A stretch of 64,000 nt of DNA from NCBI RefSeq assembly GCF_025909975.1, contig NZ_JAPCIO010000001.1, forward strand, positions 476,921 to 540,920, in the 5' to 3' direction. The stretch is from Flavobacterium lacisediminis (GTDB lineage: Bacteria; Bacteroidota; Bacteroidia; Flavobacteriales; Flavobacteriaceae). The position numbers and the translations under genes are program-made. This document shows, piece after piece, positions 9,803 to 19,378 of this stretch; within the stretch, counting starts at the first letter, position 1; each line of letters begins with the position of its first letter. The notes beneath the pieces are model-generated. The model ran no database searches. It was not told where the DNA came from and was given only the letters and a program-made list of their open reading frames with translations.

Positions 9803-10585
9803 TTAAACCCTTTTCAAAAAACCACTCAAAACTCCTAACAATTCCGCTTGGTTTTCAAAATGACTCATATGGCCGTCTTCAAAAGTGGTGAGTTGCACTT
9901 GTGTACCTTCGATTTGTTCTAGATTGTCATCGTAATTTAAAACGGGATCTTTTTTGCCTAAAATTAGTTGAATTGGATATGGAGCAAAATGTAAAATAAC
10001 TTCACGGTCTTTTCTAATTTTCATACCTTCTAACGCAGCAACAATACCTTGAAGTGGTGTTTTTAAAGCTTCTAATTTTACTTCTTCAATAATATCTGCT
10101 AAGCGTTCGCGATTGTCTTCGCTAAATAAATTAGCAATACTCATGCGAATAAAAGCCGAATAATTTTGCTTCACCGCCACAATAGCACGGTCGCGATTTG
10201 TTTTTCGTTCGTCGCTATCAGCTCTTGAAGTGGAATTTTGTAATACAATTCCTTTAACATTATCGGGATATAATTCGGCGAAAGCCAACGCCACATAACC
10301 GCCCATCGAATGTCCAATCAAAACCGCTTTCCTGATTTTTAATTCGTGCAACACATGATGCACCATATCGGCTTGGTCTTCCATCGTGTGGACATAACCT
10401 AGACATTCTGTTTCACCATGACCTAATAAATCAATAGTAATGATGCGATGCTTTTTAACTAATTCAGGAATAAACGCTTTCCACATCGATTGATTTTCCA
10501 AAAAACCATGCAATAAAACCACTGCCGTTCCTTTTCCTTGGTCGGTGTAACTGATTTTAGTGTTTTTGAAGTTCGTGGTTTTCAT
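9803..10585 (-). CDS. Alpha/beta hydrolase
   Basis: A cytoplasmic serine hydrolase of the alpha/beta fold; substrate unknown. The 260 residues show an oxyanion-hole HGF (26-28), the nucleophile elbow GHSMGG (S93), an acid in ILGKKDPV and a C-terminal histidine in EDGHMSHFE, so the triad looks complete. I place the start at the ATG at 10583-10585: the longer reading frame to 10621 would add 12 residues encoded by an intergenic repeat. The gene is bounded on both sides by inverted copies of a 44-bp repeat. Esterase, MenH-like thioesterase or peroxidase-like roles are all possible and cannot be separated by eye. Confidence 0.88.
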   Translation of the reverse strand: MKTTNFKNTKISYTDQGKGTAVVLLHGFLENQSMWKAFIPELVKKHRIITIDLLGHGETECLGYVHTMEDQADMVHHVLHELKIRKAVLIGHSMGGYVALAFAELYPDNVKGIVLQNSTSRADSDERKTNRDRAIVAVKQNYSAFIRMSIANLFSEDNRERLADIIEEVKLEALKTPLQGIVAALEGMKIRKDREVILHFAPYPIQLILGKKDPVLNYDDNLEQIEGTQVQLTTFEDGHMSHFENQAELLGVLSGFLKRV

Positions 10586-10601
10586 GTGGGCAAAGGTAAA
10601 G

Positions 10602-10645
10602 TTTAAACGCAAAGGGCGCAAAGTTTTTTCGCGAAGTGCGCTAAG
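10602..10645 (-). repeat. 44-bp repeat, right copy (inverted partner at 9759)
   Basis: Read on the minus strand it carries the same run of CTTTGCG-like units as 9759-9802, with 7 mismatches in 44 and no gaps. It lies 16 bases upstream of the hydrolase start codon, so it may also touch that gene's promoter. Confidence 0.85.
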
Positions 10646-10660
10646 TTTTTCCGATTAGTT

Positions 10661-10705
10661 TGTCATATTGAAAGCATCTCTTTAAGAGATTCCTACAGAA
10701 TGACA
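10661..10705. repeat. TGTCAT...ATGACA hairpin element
   Basis: Begins TGTCATATTG and ends CAGAATGACA, with an inner hairpin ATCTCTT/AAGAGAT. The termini match the TGTCATTCTGA-type intergenic repeat found again at 11148. It sits just upstream of the DUF1398-like gene. Confidence 0.7.
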
Positions 10706-10750
10706 TAATTGTGTAAAAAAACGTATTTTAGCACTATAAAATCATCCTCC

Positions 10751-11143
10751 ATGTTCACCATCCAACAAATCCACGAAGCACACGCCAAAGTAAAAAGTGG
10801 TGCCGATTTTCCAAAATACATGCAAGACATTATTGCACTTGGTGTGACTTCTTTCGAAACGTTTGTGTTTGATAATCATACTAATTATTATGGTGCTAAT
10901 GATTTTCAAATATCTTCAGAAGGTTTTTCAGAAACCTTAACTATTGTTGATGAAAGTAACGTTGAGCAATTCAAATTAGACTTAAAATCGCACCAACAAG
11001 GCAACACTGATTATATGACTTTTTTAAACGACTGCGCCAAATCAGGTGTTGAAAAATGGATTGTAGTAATGGATAAAATGATTTGCAGTTATTACGACAA
11101 AGCCGGGAATGAAATGGTGGTGGAAATAATTCCTTCGGTTTAG
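10751..11143 (+). CDS. DUF1398-like small protein
   Basis: A 130-residue cytoplasmic protein with no signal peptide or membrane segment. The opening FTIQQIHEAHAKVKSGADFP, the middle TNYYGANDF and the ending SYYDKAGNEMVVEIIP look like the DUF1398 (YbcV-type) family, whose function is not known to me. The ATG at 10751 is chosen over an upstream TTG at 10709, because the family alignment begins here and the longer form starts next to a repeat. The gene is bracketed by two TGTCA-type repeat elements (10661 and 11148) and no operon partner is visible. Confidence 0.75.
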   Translation: MFTIQQIHEAHAKVKSGADFPKYMQDIIALGVTSFETFVFDNHTNYYGANDFQISSEGFSETLTIVDESNVEQFKLDLKSHQQGNTDYMTFLNDCAKSGVEKWIVVMDKMICSYYDKAGNEMVVEIIPSV

Positions 11144-11147
11144 TTTC

Positions 11148-11236
11148 TGTCATTCTGAACTCGTTTAACTTCGTTGAATCTTCGATTTCAGAATCTTTAA
11201 ATGAGGATGAGAAGCTGAAACGAGTTCAGCTTGACA
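11148..11236. repeat. Imperfect inverted repeat with TGTCA ends
   Basis: Left arm 11148-11166 (TGTCATTCTGAACTCGTTT) and right arm 11218-11236 (AAACGAGTTCAGCTTGACA) pair at 17 of 19 positions around a 51-base centre. It has the form of a non-coding miniature element. It follows the DUF1398-like gene's stop by 4 bases. Confidence 0.8.
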
Positions 11237-11245
11237 AATAAGAAT

Positions 11246-11274
11246 AAAAAACGGCTCACATTTCTGCAAACCGT
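11246..11274 (-). terminator. Probable terminator of the aminopeptidase P gene
   Basis: Read leftward: ACGGTT, 12-base loop, AGCCGT (one G-U pair), then TTTTTTATT. The stem is short, so this is a moderate call. It lies 26 bases past the aminopeptidase stop codon. Confidence 0.55.
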
Positions 11275-11285
11275 CTATACTGTAA

Positions 11286-11295
11286 ACTGAGACTG
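11286..11295. repeat. ACTGAGACTG motif after pepP
   Basis: The 10-base motif ACTGAGACTG sits 4 bases beyond the aminopeptidase stop codon. The same core occurs twice in tandem beyond the thiL stop at 25865-25890. Confidence 0.6.
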
Positions 11296-11299
11296 AAAA

Positions 11300-12592
11300 C
11301 TAACTATTCATTATCGATTCAATTTCTTCAATTTCAATTGGAATATTACGCATTAGATTAAATGCAGCACCTTTTTCTTGAATCACCATATCGTCTTCTA
11401 AACGAATACCAAAACCTTCTTTCGGAATGTAAATTCCTGGCTCAACGGTGAATACCATATTGGCTTGCATAGGTTCGTGTAATAATCCGTAATCGTGAGT
11501 GTCTAATCCCATGTGGTGACTTGTTCCGTGCATGAAATATTTTTTATACGCTGGCCAATCTGGATTTTCGTTTTGTACATCGGCTTTGTCGATTAACCCT
11601 AAACCAAGTAATTCAGAAGTCATGATTTTACCCACTTCTACATGATATTGTTTCCATAAAGTTCCTGGAACCAACATTTTAGTGGCTTCATTTTTCACAT
11701 TTAAAACCGATTGATAAACCGCTTTTTGTCTGTCTGTAAAACGACCAGAAACTGGAACCATACGCGTCATATCGCTTGAATAATTAGCGTATTCTGCACC
11801 AACGTCTAATAAAATCAAATCACCGGCTTTACATTGTTGGTTGTTTTCAATGTAATGTAACACATTTGCATTGTTTCCAGAAGCGATAATTGGCGTGTAA
11901 GCAAAACCTTTCGAACGATTTCTTAAGAATTCATGCGCAAATTCAGCCTCGATTTCGTATTCCATTACGTTTGGCTTTACGAATTGTAATACTCTTCTAA
12001 AACCTTTTTCAGTAATATCACATGCTTTTTGGATTAAATCCAATTCTTCGCTTTCTTTTACCGAACGCAATCTTTGTAAAATAGGATTCGATTTTTCTAC
12101 TTTATGTGCAGGATAATTTTCTTTCCACCATTTGATAAAACGCGCTTCACGAGTTTCAGTTTCAATAACGGCTCTATAATGTTCGTTAGTATTGATGTAA
12201 ATCGTATCGGCATACGCCATGATTTCTTTCAAAGTCTTGTGAAAATCTTGTAACCAAATCACCGATTTAATTCCAGAAACCTCAAAAGCTCTTTCTTTAG
12301 TAAGTTTTTCACCTTCCCAAATAGCAATATGCTCGTTTGTTTCTTTTAAGAATAAAATTTCTCTCAAATGTTCGTAAGGCGCATCAGGAAAAAGCAATAA
12401 AATACTTTCTTCTTGATCCACTCCCGATAAATATAAAATATCTCTATGTTGTGCAAAAGGCAAAGTACTATCAGCACTTACCGGATAAATATCGTTTGAA
12501 TTGAATACCGCAACGCTGTTAGGTTTCATTTGAGCTGTAAACTTAGCTCTGTTTTTAACGTATAAATCGCGGTCTATTTGATGGTATTTCAT
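11300..12592 (-). CDS. pepP: Aminopeptidase P family protein (Xaa-Pro aminopeptidase)
   Basis: Removes the N-terminal residue from peptides that have proline in position two. The 430 residues comprise an AMP_N domain (about 1-150) and a pita-bread M24 domain (about 180-430). The dinuclear metal ligands are visible: D263 (LLDVGAE), D274 (SSDMTR), H359 (HGTSHHMG), E384 (TVEPG) and E399 (RLED). There is no signal peptide, so it acts in the cytoplasm. A TATTTTTG box at 12616-12623 on the minus strand is a possible promoter. It fits the other peptide-degrading enzymes of the window. Confidence 0.93.
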   Translation of the reverse strand: MKYHQIDRDLYVKNRAKFTAQMKPNSVAVFNSNDIYPVSADSTLPFAQHRDILYLSGVDQEESILLLFPDAPYEHLREILFLKETNEHIAIWEGEKLTKERAFEVSGIKSVIWLQDFHKTLKEIMAYADTIYINTNEHYRAVIETETREARFIKWWKENYPAHKVEKSNPILQRLRSVKESEELDLIQKACDITEKGFRRVLQFVKPNVMEYEIEAEFAHEFLRNRSKGFAYTPIIASGNNANVLHYIENNQQCKAGDLILLDVGAEYANYSSDMTRMVPVSGRFTDRQKAVYQSVLNVKNEATKMLVPGTLWKQYHVEVGKIMTSELLGLGLIDKADVQNENPDWPAYKKYFMHGTSHHMGLDTHDYGLLHEPMQANMVFTVEPGIYIPKEGFGIRLEDDMVIQEKGAAFNLMRNIPIEIEEIESIMNS

Positions 12593-12710
12593 GGTTTATG
12601 ATTTTTTTCGATTTCCAAAAATAAAAAGATAAAAATGAAAAGTTGTTAAATACTTTAGAAATTTTGTAGAAGTGCAATGTTTTGGCTAATTTTCAACAAA
12701 TTTTTTCAAG

Positions 12711-15320
12711 ATGAAGCAAATTACTATCCTGTTTTTATTGATTGTGCAATCTACAATCGCTCAAAATTCTTTGTTTAATCAAGTAGAAGCTAAGAATATC
12801 GGACCAACGATTATGAGTGGTCGTGTGGTAGATTTAGCAGTAAATCCAAAAAATCCTACTGAATTTTATGTTGCGTATGCTACAGGCGGACTTTGGTATA
12901 CCAATAATAACGGAACTTCTTTCACTCCATTGATGGATTCGGCAGAAACGGTTAATTGTGGTTCGGTTACTGTGGATTGGAATTCGGGAACAATTTGGGT
13001 AGGAACTGGTGAAGTGAATGCTTCGCGTTCGTCTTATTCTGGAGTTGGGGTTTTAAAATCTTCGGATAAAGGAAAAACTTGGGAAAATTTAGGATTAAAA
13101 GATTCGCATCATATTAGCCGAATTTGGGTCAACCCAAGTAACTTGAATGAAATTGTAGTAGCAGCTGTTGGTCATTTATATACAACGAATAAAGAACGAG
13201 GTATTTATAAATCAACTGATGGTGGTAAATCTTGGAAACAAACATTGTTTGTTGCGGAAGATACTGGAATTATTGATTTATCCGTTTCTAAAAACAATCC
13301 AAAAATCATGTTTGCAGCGTCTTGGCAAAAAGATAGAAAAGCGTGGCATTTTGATGGTGATGGAGAAAAATCAGGCATTTATAAAAGTGAAGATGGCGGA
13401 ACTTCTTGGAAATTAATTTCAACCAAAGAAAGCGGATTTCCATCGAATGAAGGTGTGGGAAGAATTGGTTTGGCAATGATTAATGAAAACTTGATTTATG
13501 CGATTGTAGATAATCAAAATAAAAGGCCAAATAGTAAAGTTGATAAGCCAAAAGACGCTAACGAAGCTTTGTTTCAAACAGAAGTAATAGGTTGTGAGTT
13601 ATACAAGTCAGAAGATGGTGGAAAGTCGTGGAAGCGAACACATGAAAAGTATATTGACGACATGTTTTATACTTACGGATACTATTTTGCGAACATTTCG
13701 GTAGATGAGAAAAATCAAAATCGTGTTTATATTGGTGGTGTTCCATTATTGTTTTCTGAAGATGGTGGAAAAACATTTACTGTAATTTCAAAAGAAAATG
13801 TGCATGCGGATCATCACGTTACTTGGGTAAATCCTGAAAACCCAAATCATATTATTAACGGAAATGATGGCGGTGTAAATATTTCGTATGATAACGGAGC
13901 ACATTGGATAAAATGCAATAATGAAGCATTAGGCCAATTATATGCGGTGAATGTGGACTATCAAGAAAATTACAATGTATATGGAGGTTTGCAAGATAAT
14001 GGTGTTTGGTTTGGAAATAATAATTATGAGAAAAGTGTTGGTTGGCATCAAGAAGGGAGATATCCGTATCAGGAATTAATTGGTGGCGATGGTATGCAAA
14101 TTCAAATAGATAGTCGCAATCCAAATGTGGTTTTTACAGGTTATCAATTTGGGAACTACTATAGAATCAACCAGAAAGAAGGTAAGTTTGATTACATCAC
14201 GCCAAAAGCACCAAAAGGAGAAAAACCATATCGTTTCAATTGGCAAACACCTATTTTATTGTCTTCGCACAATCAAGATATTTTGTATATGGGTTCTGAG
14301 TTTTTACACCGTTCTATGAATCAAGGCGAAACTTGGGAAAGAATTTCAAGTGATTTAACAAACGGAGCTAAAGAAGGAAATGTAGCTTTTGGAACTATTT
14401 CGACTATTTCAGAAAGTAAATTCCAATTTGGATTACTTTATGTAGGTTCCGATGATGGAAAAATTCATGTTTCAAAAGATGGCGGTGTTTCTTGGCAATT
14501 GATTTCGGGTAATTTGCCTCAAAATTTATGGGTTTCAAGAGTTGTCGCTTCGTCTCATAAAAAAGAAAGAGTTTATGTGACTTTGAATGGGTATAGAAAC
14601 GATAATTTTGTAAGCTATGCTTATGTTTCGGAAGATTTTGGTGCGACTTGGACTTCAATTTCGAATGGATTAACACAAGCGGTAAATGTCATAGTTGAAG
14701 ATTTTGCAAATGAAAACATTTTATATATTGGAACGGATAATGGTTTATTCATTTCAATAGACAAAGGTATCACATGGCAAGATTTTTCAAACGGAATGCC
14801 GAATGTTGCGGTTCATGATGCGGTAATTCAAACGAAAGCAAAAGAATTAATTGTTGGAACTCATGGTCGTTCGGTTTATAAAATGGATATTTCTAAAGTT
14901 CAGGAATTGACTAAAGACGTTTTGGCTAAAAGTCTACATTTATTTAAAGTAAATGATAGAACAAAATCAGACCGATGGGGAACTCAAAATTACGCGTGGG
15001 GGAAACCAAGTGAGCCTTCGCAAACAATTTGGTTTTATTCAAACGCTGATGGAATGGTAAATGTTTCTGTTACAAATGAAGCAGGAATAGTAGTTCATAC
15101 TCAAAAAGTAGCTGCAAAAAAAGGATTGAATACATTTGAATTTGATTATTCAATGACTAAAAATGTAGCTGATAATTGGAATAAAAAAGATAAAAATATC
15201 AAAATCAAAGAAGCTGAAAATAAGAAGTTTTATTTACCCGTTGGGAAGTACAAGCTAACTATTTCTAAAGATAAGTCATCGGAAAGTAAATCATTTGAAA
15301 TTTTAAATTCAAAAAAATAG
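12711..15320 (+). CDS. Exported BNR/sortilin-like beta-propeller protein
   Basis: An 869-residue exported protein built from many BNR/VPS10-type repeats (recurring S.DGG.SW, for example KSTDGGKSW and KSEDGGTSW), which should fold as one or two large beta-propellers. A signal peptide covers about residues 1-17 (hydrophobic LFLLIVQSTIAQ). Relatives are often called glycosyl hydrolase or VPS10-domain proteins, but I see no defined catalytic motif. It lacks a T9SS C-terminal signal: the end (LPVGKYKLTISKDKS) is not of that type, so it may stay periplasmic or on the membrane. The last 150 residues form a separate beta-rich domain. The same repeat type occurs in the T9SS protein at 33605. Confidence 0.82.
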   Translation: MKQITILFLLIVQSTIAQNSLFNQVEAKNIGPTIMSGRVVDLAVNPKNPTEFYVAYATGGLWYTNNNGTSFTPLMDSAETVNCGSVTVDWNSGTIWVGTGEVNASRSSYSGVGVLKSSDKGKTWENLGLKDSHHISRIWVNPSNLNEIVVAAVGHLYTTNKERGIYKSTDGGKSWKQTLFVAEDTGIIDLSVSKNNPKIMFAASWQKDRKAWHFDGDGEKSGIYKSEDGGTSWKLISTKESGFPSNEGVGRIGLAMINENLIYAIVDNQNKRPNSKVDKPKDANEALFQTEVIGCELYKSEDGGKSWKRTHEKYIDDMFYTYGYYFANISVDEKNQNRVYIGGVPLLFSEDGGKTFTVISKENVHADHHVTWVNPENPNHIINGNDGGVNISYDNGAHWIKCNNEALGQLYAVNVDYQENYNVYGGLQDNGVWFGNNNYEKSVGWHQEGRYPYQELIGGDGMQIQIDSRNPNVVFTGYQFGNYYRINQKEGKFDYITPKAPKGEKPYRFNWQTPILLSSHNQDILYMGSEFLHRSMNQGETWERISSDLTNGAKEGNVAFGTISTISESKFQFGLLYVGSDDGKIHVSKDGGVSWQLISGNLPQNLWVSRVVASSHKKERVYVTLNGYRNDNFVSYAYVSEDFGATWTSISNGLTQAVNVIVEDFANENILYIGTDNGLFISIDKGITWQDFSNGMPNVAVHDAVIQTKAKELIVGTHGRSVYKMDISKVQELTKDVLAKSLHLFKVNDRTKSDRWGTQNYAWGKPSEPSQTIWFYSNADGMVNVSVTNEAGIVVHTQKVAAKKGLNTFEFDYSMTKNVADNWNKKDKNIKIKEAENKKFYLPVGKYKLTISKDKSSESKSFEILNSKK

Positions 15321-15407
15321 TAAAAAAGGCATACTATTTGCTGTTAATTTTTCGTTAAGATAAAGTGATTCGAATAGGAGTGTTCGGTTACACATAAAAC
15401 TAGTGTC

Positions 15408-16283
15408 ATGAAAAAAATAGTTGGAATGTTTTTGGTTCTTGTTTCGGTTGTTTCTTTTTTTTCTTGTGAAAACGAAGATAATACTGCTGCTGAAGAACCT
15501 TCTTTAATTATTAAATTTAAGTTTGATCCTGATCAAGTGCGTTTGAATAATTTGGGTCAACCAGCTGCAATTCCAACGGGTCATGCTGCTCAATCTCCGG
15601 ATTTTAAAAAAATAAGTGCTCATTATTTTGAATTGGCGCCTACAGCTTTCACACAATTAGGAGATGGAACAATATTATATCATGCAGATGAAACTACTCA
15701 GGGAGGTTCAGTAGCAATTGATTTCAGTAAGGCTGTCATTGTAGGAGAAGGTGAAGCTTTTTTAAGAATTCCATTAAGTCAAGTGGCGCAAGGAAATTAT
15801 GAATATGTAAGAGTTTCTTTAGCGTATCAAGAATATACTATTTCGGTTAGAAATGCAGGGAATGATTATTTAGGGAAGTTAGCAAGTTTTGTTGGGTATA
15901 ATACTTATATTACAACACATTCCATAGGAAACAATTCGTTTCCAGTAAACGGGAATCGCTTGCAAGGATACTGGGCTTTTGCTTTAAATGATTTTCCATA
16001 CGCAACATCAGGCCAAGCCCCTGCTGGCGCTACAACAGTTCCAAACCCTATTGCTGCTACTTCGCCAATTCCACCAGGGTCGTGTGTGGTAACGCGTAAA
16101 TTTGCTCAAAACTTAGTAATTAACGGAAATGAAACTCGTGATGTTGTTATTACTTTATCACTTTCTACTAATAATAGTTTTGAATGGCAAGAAGTAACTG
16201 CAGATGGTAAATATGAACCTTCAATAGGGGAAAATGTAGTAGATATGGGGCTAAGAGGATTGATACCTTCTTATGTAAAATAA
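15408..16283 (+). CDS. Hypothetical lipoprotein
   Basis: I do not recognise the family. Of 291 residues, the first 20 form a lipoprotein signal peptide ending in the lipobox SFFSC (acylated C20), followed by an acidic ENEDN stretch that in Bacteroidota often favours export to the cell surface. The rest is beta-rich and has no other membrane segment. Its conserved-looking segments are YHADETTQGG and GNRLQGYWAFALNDF. It stands alone between the beta-propeller gene and the sdh operon and has no recognisable promoter or terminator. Confidence 0.75.
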   Translation: MKKIVGMFLVLVSVVSFFSCENEDNTAAEEPSLIIKFKFDPDQVRLNNLGQPAAIPTGHAAQSPDFKKISAHYFELAPTAFTQLGDGTILYHADETTQGGSVAIDFSKAVIVGEGEAFLRIPLSQVAQGNYEYVRVSLAYQEYTISVRNAGNDYLGKLASFVGYNTYITTHSIGNNSFPVNGNRLQGYWAFALNDFPYATSGQAPAGATTVPNPIAATSPIPPGSCVVTRKFAQNLVINGNETRDVVITLSLSTNNSFEWQEVTADGKYEPSIGENVVDMGLRGLIPSYVK

Positions 16284-16392
16284 ATATATTTGCTAATATA
16301 GTATATATTTACATGACTCAGTTGCTTTAATCCCTTGATATTCAACGATAGTTAAATTCATTTTAAAATCATTATAAATTAGCTCGAAAAGG
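16284..16392. other. Intergenic stretch, nothing seen
   Basis: AT-rich spacer between the lipoprotein gene and the sdh promoter, with no open frame, repeat or clear terminator. Confidence 0.6.
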
Positions 16393-16423
16393 TTGTAGTT
16401 AATTTCAAATAGCCTTATTTTTG
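16393..16423 (+). promoter_or_regulatory. Promoter of the sdhCAB operon
   Basis: TTG (16393-16395), 20 bases, TATTTTTG (16416-16423), with the sdhC ATG 39 bases further on. This is the only promoter-like element before the operon. Confidence 0.7.
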
Positions 16424-16462
16424 TTTGATTTTTTATTAAACTAGTACAATCAAATAAAAATT

Positions 16463-17344
16463 ATGGCAAAATCGGCACTATTAAAGTCATCTATCGTAAA
16501 AAAATACTGGATGGCTCTTACAGGTTTATTTCTATGCTTGTTTTTGGCGGGGCATTTGGCAGGAAATCTTCAATTGATTTTCGGAACCAGTCAGCAATTC
16601 AATGAATATGCATTATTCATGACCACCAATCCTGCAGTTAAGTTACTTTCTTATGTTACTTACATTTCAATTATATTCCATGCTATTGATGGGATTATGT
16701 TGACTATTCAAAACAAAAAAGCAAGACCAATTGGTTATGCTAAAACAGATGGTTCTTCAAGTAGTTTAGCTTCAAGAAATATGGCTGTTTTAGGAACTGT
16801 GATTTTGGTTTTCATCGCTACTCACATGGTGAATTTTTGGGCAAAAATGCATTTTGATAAAAACATGCCTTTGGTTCAAAAAGAAATTGACAATGGAATG
16901 GGCGGAAAACAAATTCAGTTAGTTGGTACAAAAGATTCTCAAATGCCATTTATGCAATTAGATCAAACAGGAAAACTTTCTAAAGAGTTTTTCGAGATGA
17001 TTAAAGCACAGACACAAGGTCAATACGATTTGGAAGTTCAGGACATGACTAAAATTGTAAATAAGAAAACAGGTGAAGTTGTATTTATCGGTTATAAAGA
17101 TTTACACAAATTAACGGTAGATTTCTTCAAAGATGCAAAATACGGATTGTATTTTACAATTGGTTATGTTTTAGCTATGTTAGCTTTAGCATTTCACTTG
17201 TGGCATGGTTTTCAAAGTGCCTTCCAATCTTTAGGTGTTAATAATAAGTTTACACCGGCTATTAAGTTTTTCGGAAGAGCATTTGCAATTATAGTTCCAC
17301 TATTGTTTGCAATTATTCCAGTTTTCTTACATCTTAAAAAATAA
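16463..17344 (+). CDS. sdhC: Succinate dehydrogenase cytochrome b subunit, with long insertion
   Basis: Di-haem membrane anchor of complex II (fumarate-reductase type), passing electrons between SdhB and menaquinone. Five membrane segments can be read (about 20-38, 62-80, 105-124, 230-248 and 272-290), with candidate haem histidines H31, H73, H121 and H245. The 293 residues exceed the usual 220-230 of this family. The excess lies between segments three and four (about residues 136-212), a soluble stretch rich in charged residues that should form an extra domain on one side of the membrane. The reading frame and composition are intact, so it is not a frameshift artefact. First gene of sdhCAB. 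Confidence 0.9.
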   Translation: MAKSALLKSSIVKKYWMALTGLFLCLFLAGHLAGNLQLIFGTSQQFNEYALFMTTNPAVKLLSYVTYISIIFHAIDGIMLTIQNKKARPIGYAKTDGSSSSLASRNMAVLGTVILVFIATHMVNFWAKMHFDKNMPLVQKEIDNGMGGKQIQLVGTKDSQMPFMQLDQTGKLSKEFFEMIKAQTQGQYDLEVQDMTKIVNKKTGEVVFIGYKDLHKLTVDFFKDAKYGLYFTIGYVLAMLALAFHLWHGFQSAFQSLGVNNKFTPAIKFFGRAFAIIVPLLFAIIPVFLHLKK

Positions 17345-17362
17345 TCAACATCAGTATATATT

Positions 17363-19372
17363 ATGAAGTTAGATTCTAAAATACCAGCTGGTCCATTAAA
17401 AGATAAATGGACCGATCATAAAAATCACTTGAAATTAGTTGCTCCAAATAATAGACCAAAAATTGATATTATTGTGGTAGGAACTGGTTTAGCAGGTGCT
17501 TCTGCTGCCGCTTCTCTTGGAGAAATGGGATACAACGTAAAAGCATTCTGTTTTCAAGATTCTCCTCGTCGTGCGCACTCAATTGCAGCTCAAGGAGGTA
17601 TCAATGCAGCAAAAAATTATCAAAATGATGGTGATAGTATTTACCGTCTTTTTTATGATACAATTAAAGGTGGTGACTACCGTGCGCGTGAAGCAAACGT
17701 TCACCGTTTAGCAGAAGTTTCAGGAAATATTATCGACCAATGTGTGGCGCAAGGAGTTCCTTTCGCACGCGAATATGGTGGAATGTTAGATAACCGTTCA
17801 TTTGGTGGAACACAAGTACAACGTACTTTCTACGCTGCTGGACAAACAGGACAACAATTATTATTAGGAGCATATTCAGCTTTATCAAGACAAATCGGGT
17901 TAGGTCGTGTAAAAATGTACAACCGTCACGAAATGTTAGATTTGGTTAAAGTAGATGGGAAAGCTCGTGGAATTATCGCTCGTAACTTGATTACAGGAGA
18001 AATCGAAAGACATTCAGCACATGCTGTTGTTATTGCTTCTGGAGGTTACGGAAACGTATATTTCCTTTCTACAAACGCAATGGGAAGTAATGTAACGGCT
18101 GGATGGAAAATCCACAAACAAGGAGCATTATTTGCAAACCCATGTTATGTACAAATTCACCCAACATGTATTCCAGTTCATGGAACAAATCAGTCAAAAT
18201 TAACGTTGATGTCTGAATCGTTACGTAACTCAGGGCGTATTTGGGTTCCAAAGAAAAAAGAAGATGCAGAAGCAATCAGAGCAGGTAAGTTAAAACCAAC
18301 TCAAATTGCAGAAGAAGATAGAGATTATTATTTGGAGAGAAAATATCCAGCTTTTGGAAATTTAGTTCCTCGTGATGTGGCTTCAAGAGCTGCAAAAGAA
18401 GTTTGTGACGCTGGACACGGTATCGAAGCAAATGATACTAACGAAGGAGTTTACCTAGATTTCTCAACAGAAATTCAAACTAAAGGAAAACAATCTGCTT
18501 ACGCGAAAGGAAATCATAATCCAACTCCAGAAGAAATTACTGCTTTAGGAAAACAGTGGTTAGAAGAGAAATATGGTAACTTGTTTACTATGTATCAAAA
18601 AATCACGGATGAAAATCCTTATGAAACACCAATGAAAATTTACCCTGCTGTTCACTATACTATGGGTGGTGTTTGGGTTGATTATAACTTACAATCTACA
18701 ATTCCAGGTTGTTTCGTTGCTGGTGAGGCTAACTTCTCTGACCACGGAGCTAATCGTTTAGGAGCTTCGGCTTTAATGCAAGGTTTAGCAGATGGATATT
18801 TTGTGTTACCCTATACAATTTCTAACTATTTAGCTGACGAAATTAGAACTGGAAAAATCTCAACAGATTCTCCAGAATTCATAGAAGCAGAAGCTAGAGT
18901 TAAAGATTCAATTAGCAAATTCTTAAACAACAACGGTACAAAATCGGTTGATTATTTCCATAAAAAATTAGGTTTAATTATGTGGAATAAAGTTGGAATG
19001 GGAAGAAATGAAGCAGGTTTAAAAGAAGCTATTGCTGAAATCGCTCAATTAAAAGAAGATTTCTACAAAGATGTTTACGTTCCGGGAAGTGCAGATGAAT
19101 TAAATCCTGAGTTAGAAAAAGTATTAAGAGTTGCCGATTTCATCGAATTAGGTCAATTAATGGCAATGGATGCTTTACAACGTAAAGAATCTTGTGGAGG
19201 TCACTTCCGTGAAGAATATCAAGATGCAGAAGGTGAAACATTACGTGATGACGAAAACTTCAAATTTGTTGGAGCTTGGGAATACAAAGGTGATGACATC
19301 AATAAAGAAGAACTTCACAAAGAAGAATTGAAATACGAAGAAATTAAAATTGCAGCTAGAAATTACAAATAA
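17363..19372 (+). CDS. sdhA: Succinate dehydrogenase/fumarate reductase flavoprotein subunit
   Basis: Catalytic subunit of complex II: oxidises succinate to fumarate with covalent FAD. The 669 residues contain the FAD-binding [11 protein letters not shown] (about 40-50), the covalent FAD histidine H72 in [13 protein letters not shown], and HPTCIPVHG and [17 protein letters not shown] of the active-site and FAD regions. The length and the C-terminal extension fit the non-classical (W. succinogenes / Bacteroides) type. It lies 18 bases after sdhC and 6 before sdhB, so the three are one transcript. Confidence 0.97.
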   Translation: MKLDSKIPAGPLKDKWTDHKNHLKLVAPNNRPKIDIIVVGTGLAGASAAASLGEMGYNVKAFCFQDSPRRAHSIAAQGGINAAKNYQNDGDSIYRLFYDTIKGGDYRAREANVHRLAEVSGNIIDQCVAQGVPFAREYGGMLDNRSFGGTQVQRTFYAAGQTGQQLLLGAYSALSRQIGLGRVKMYNRHEMLDLVKVDGKARGIIARNLITGEIERHSAHAVVIASGGYGNVYFLSTNAMGSNVTAGWKIHKQGALFANPCYVQIHPTCIPVHGTNQSKLTLMSESLRNSGRIWVPKKKEDAEAIRAGKLKPTQIAEEDRDYYLERKYPAFGNLVPRDVASRAAKEVCDAGHGIEANDTNEGVYLDFSTEIQTKGKQSAYAKGNHNPTPEEITALGKQWLEEKYGNLFTMYQKITDENPYETPMKIYPAVHYTMGGVWVDYNLQSTIPGCFVAGEANFSDHGANRLGASALMQGLADGYFVLPYTISNYLADEIRTGKISTDSPEFIEAEARVKDSISKFLNNNGTKSVDYFHKKLGLIMWNKVGMGRNEAGLKEAIAEIAQLKEDFYKDVYVPGSADELNPELEKVLRVADFIELGQLMAMDALQRKESCGGHFREEYQDAEGETLRDDENFKFVGAWEYKGDDINKEELHKEELKYEEIKIAARNYK

Positions 19373-19378
19373 AATATT

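Noticed and set aside
10585-10621. Longer N-terminus for the alpha/beta hydrolase (start at 10621)
   Set aside because: The additional 12 residues are encoded by the 44-bp repeat and are not expected in the family.
9759-10645. A composite transposon around the hydrolase gene
   Set aside because: There is no transposase gene, no target-site duplication and no strong terminal motif. The repeats are degenerate (7 mismatches) and of a dispersed type, so only a finding was made.
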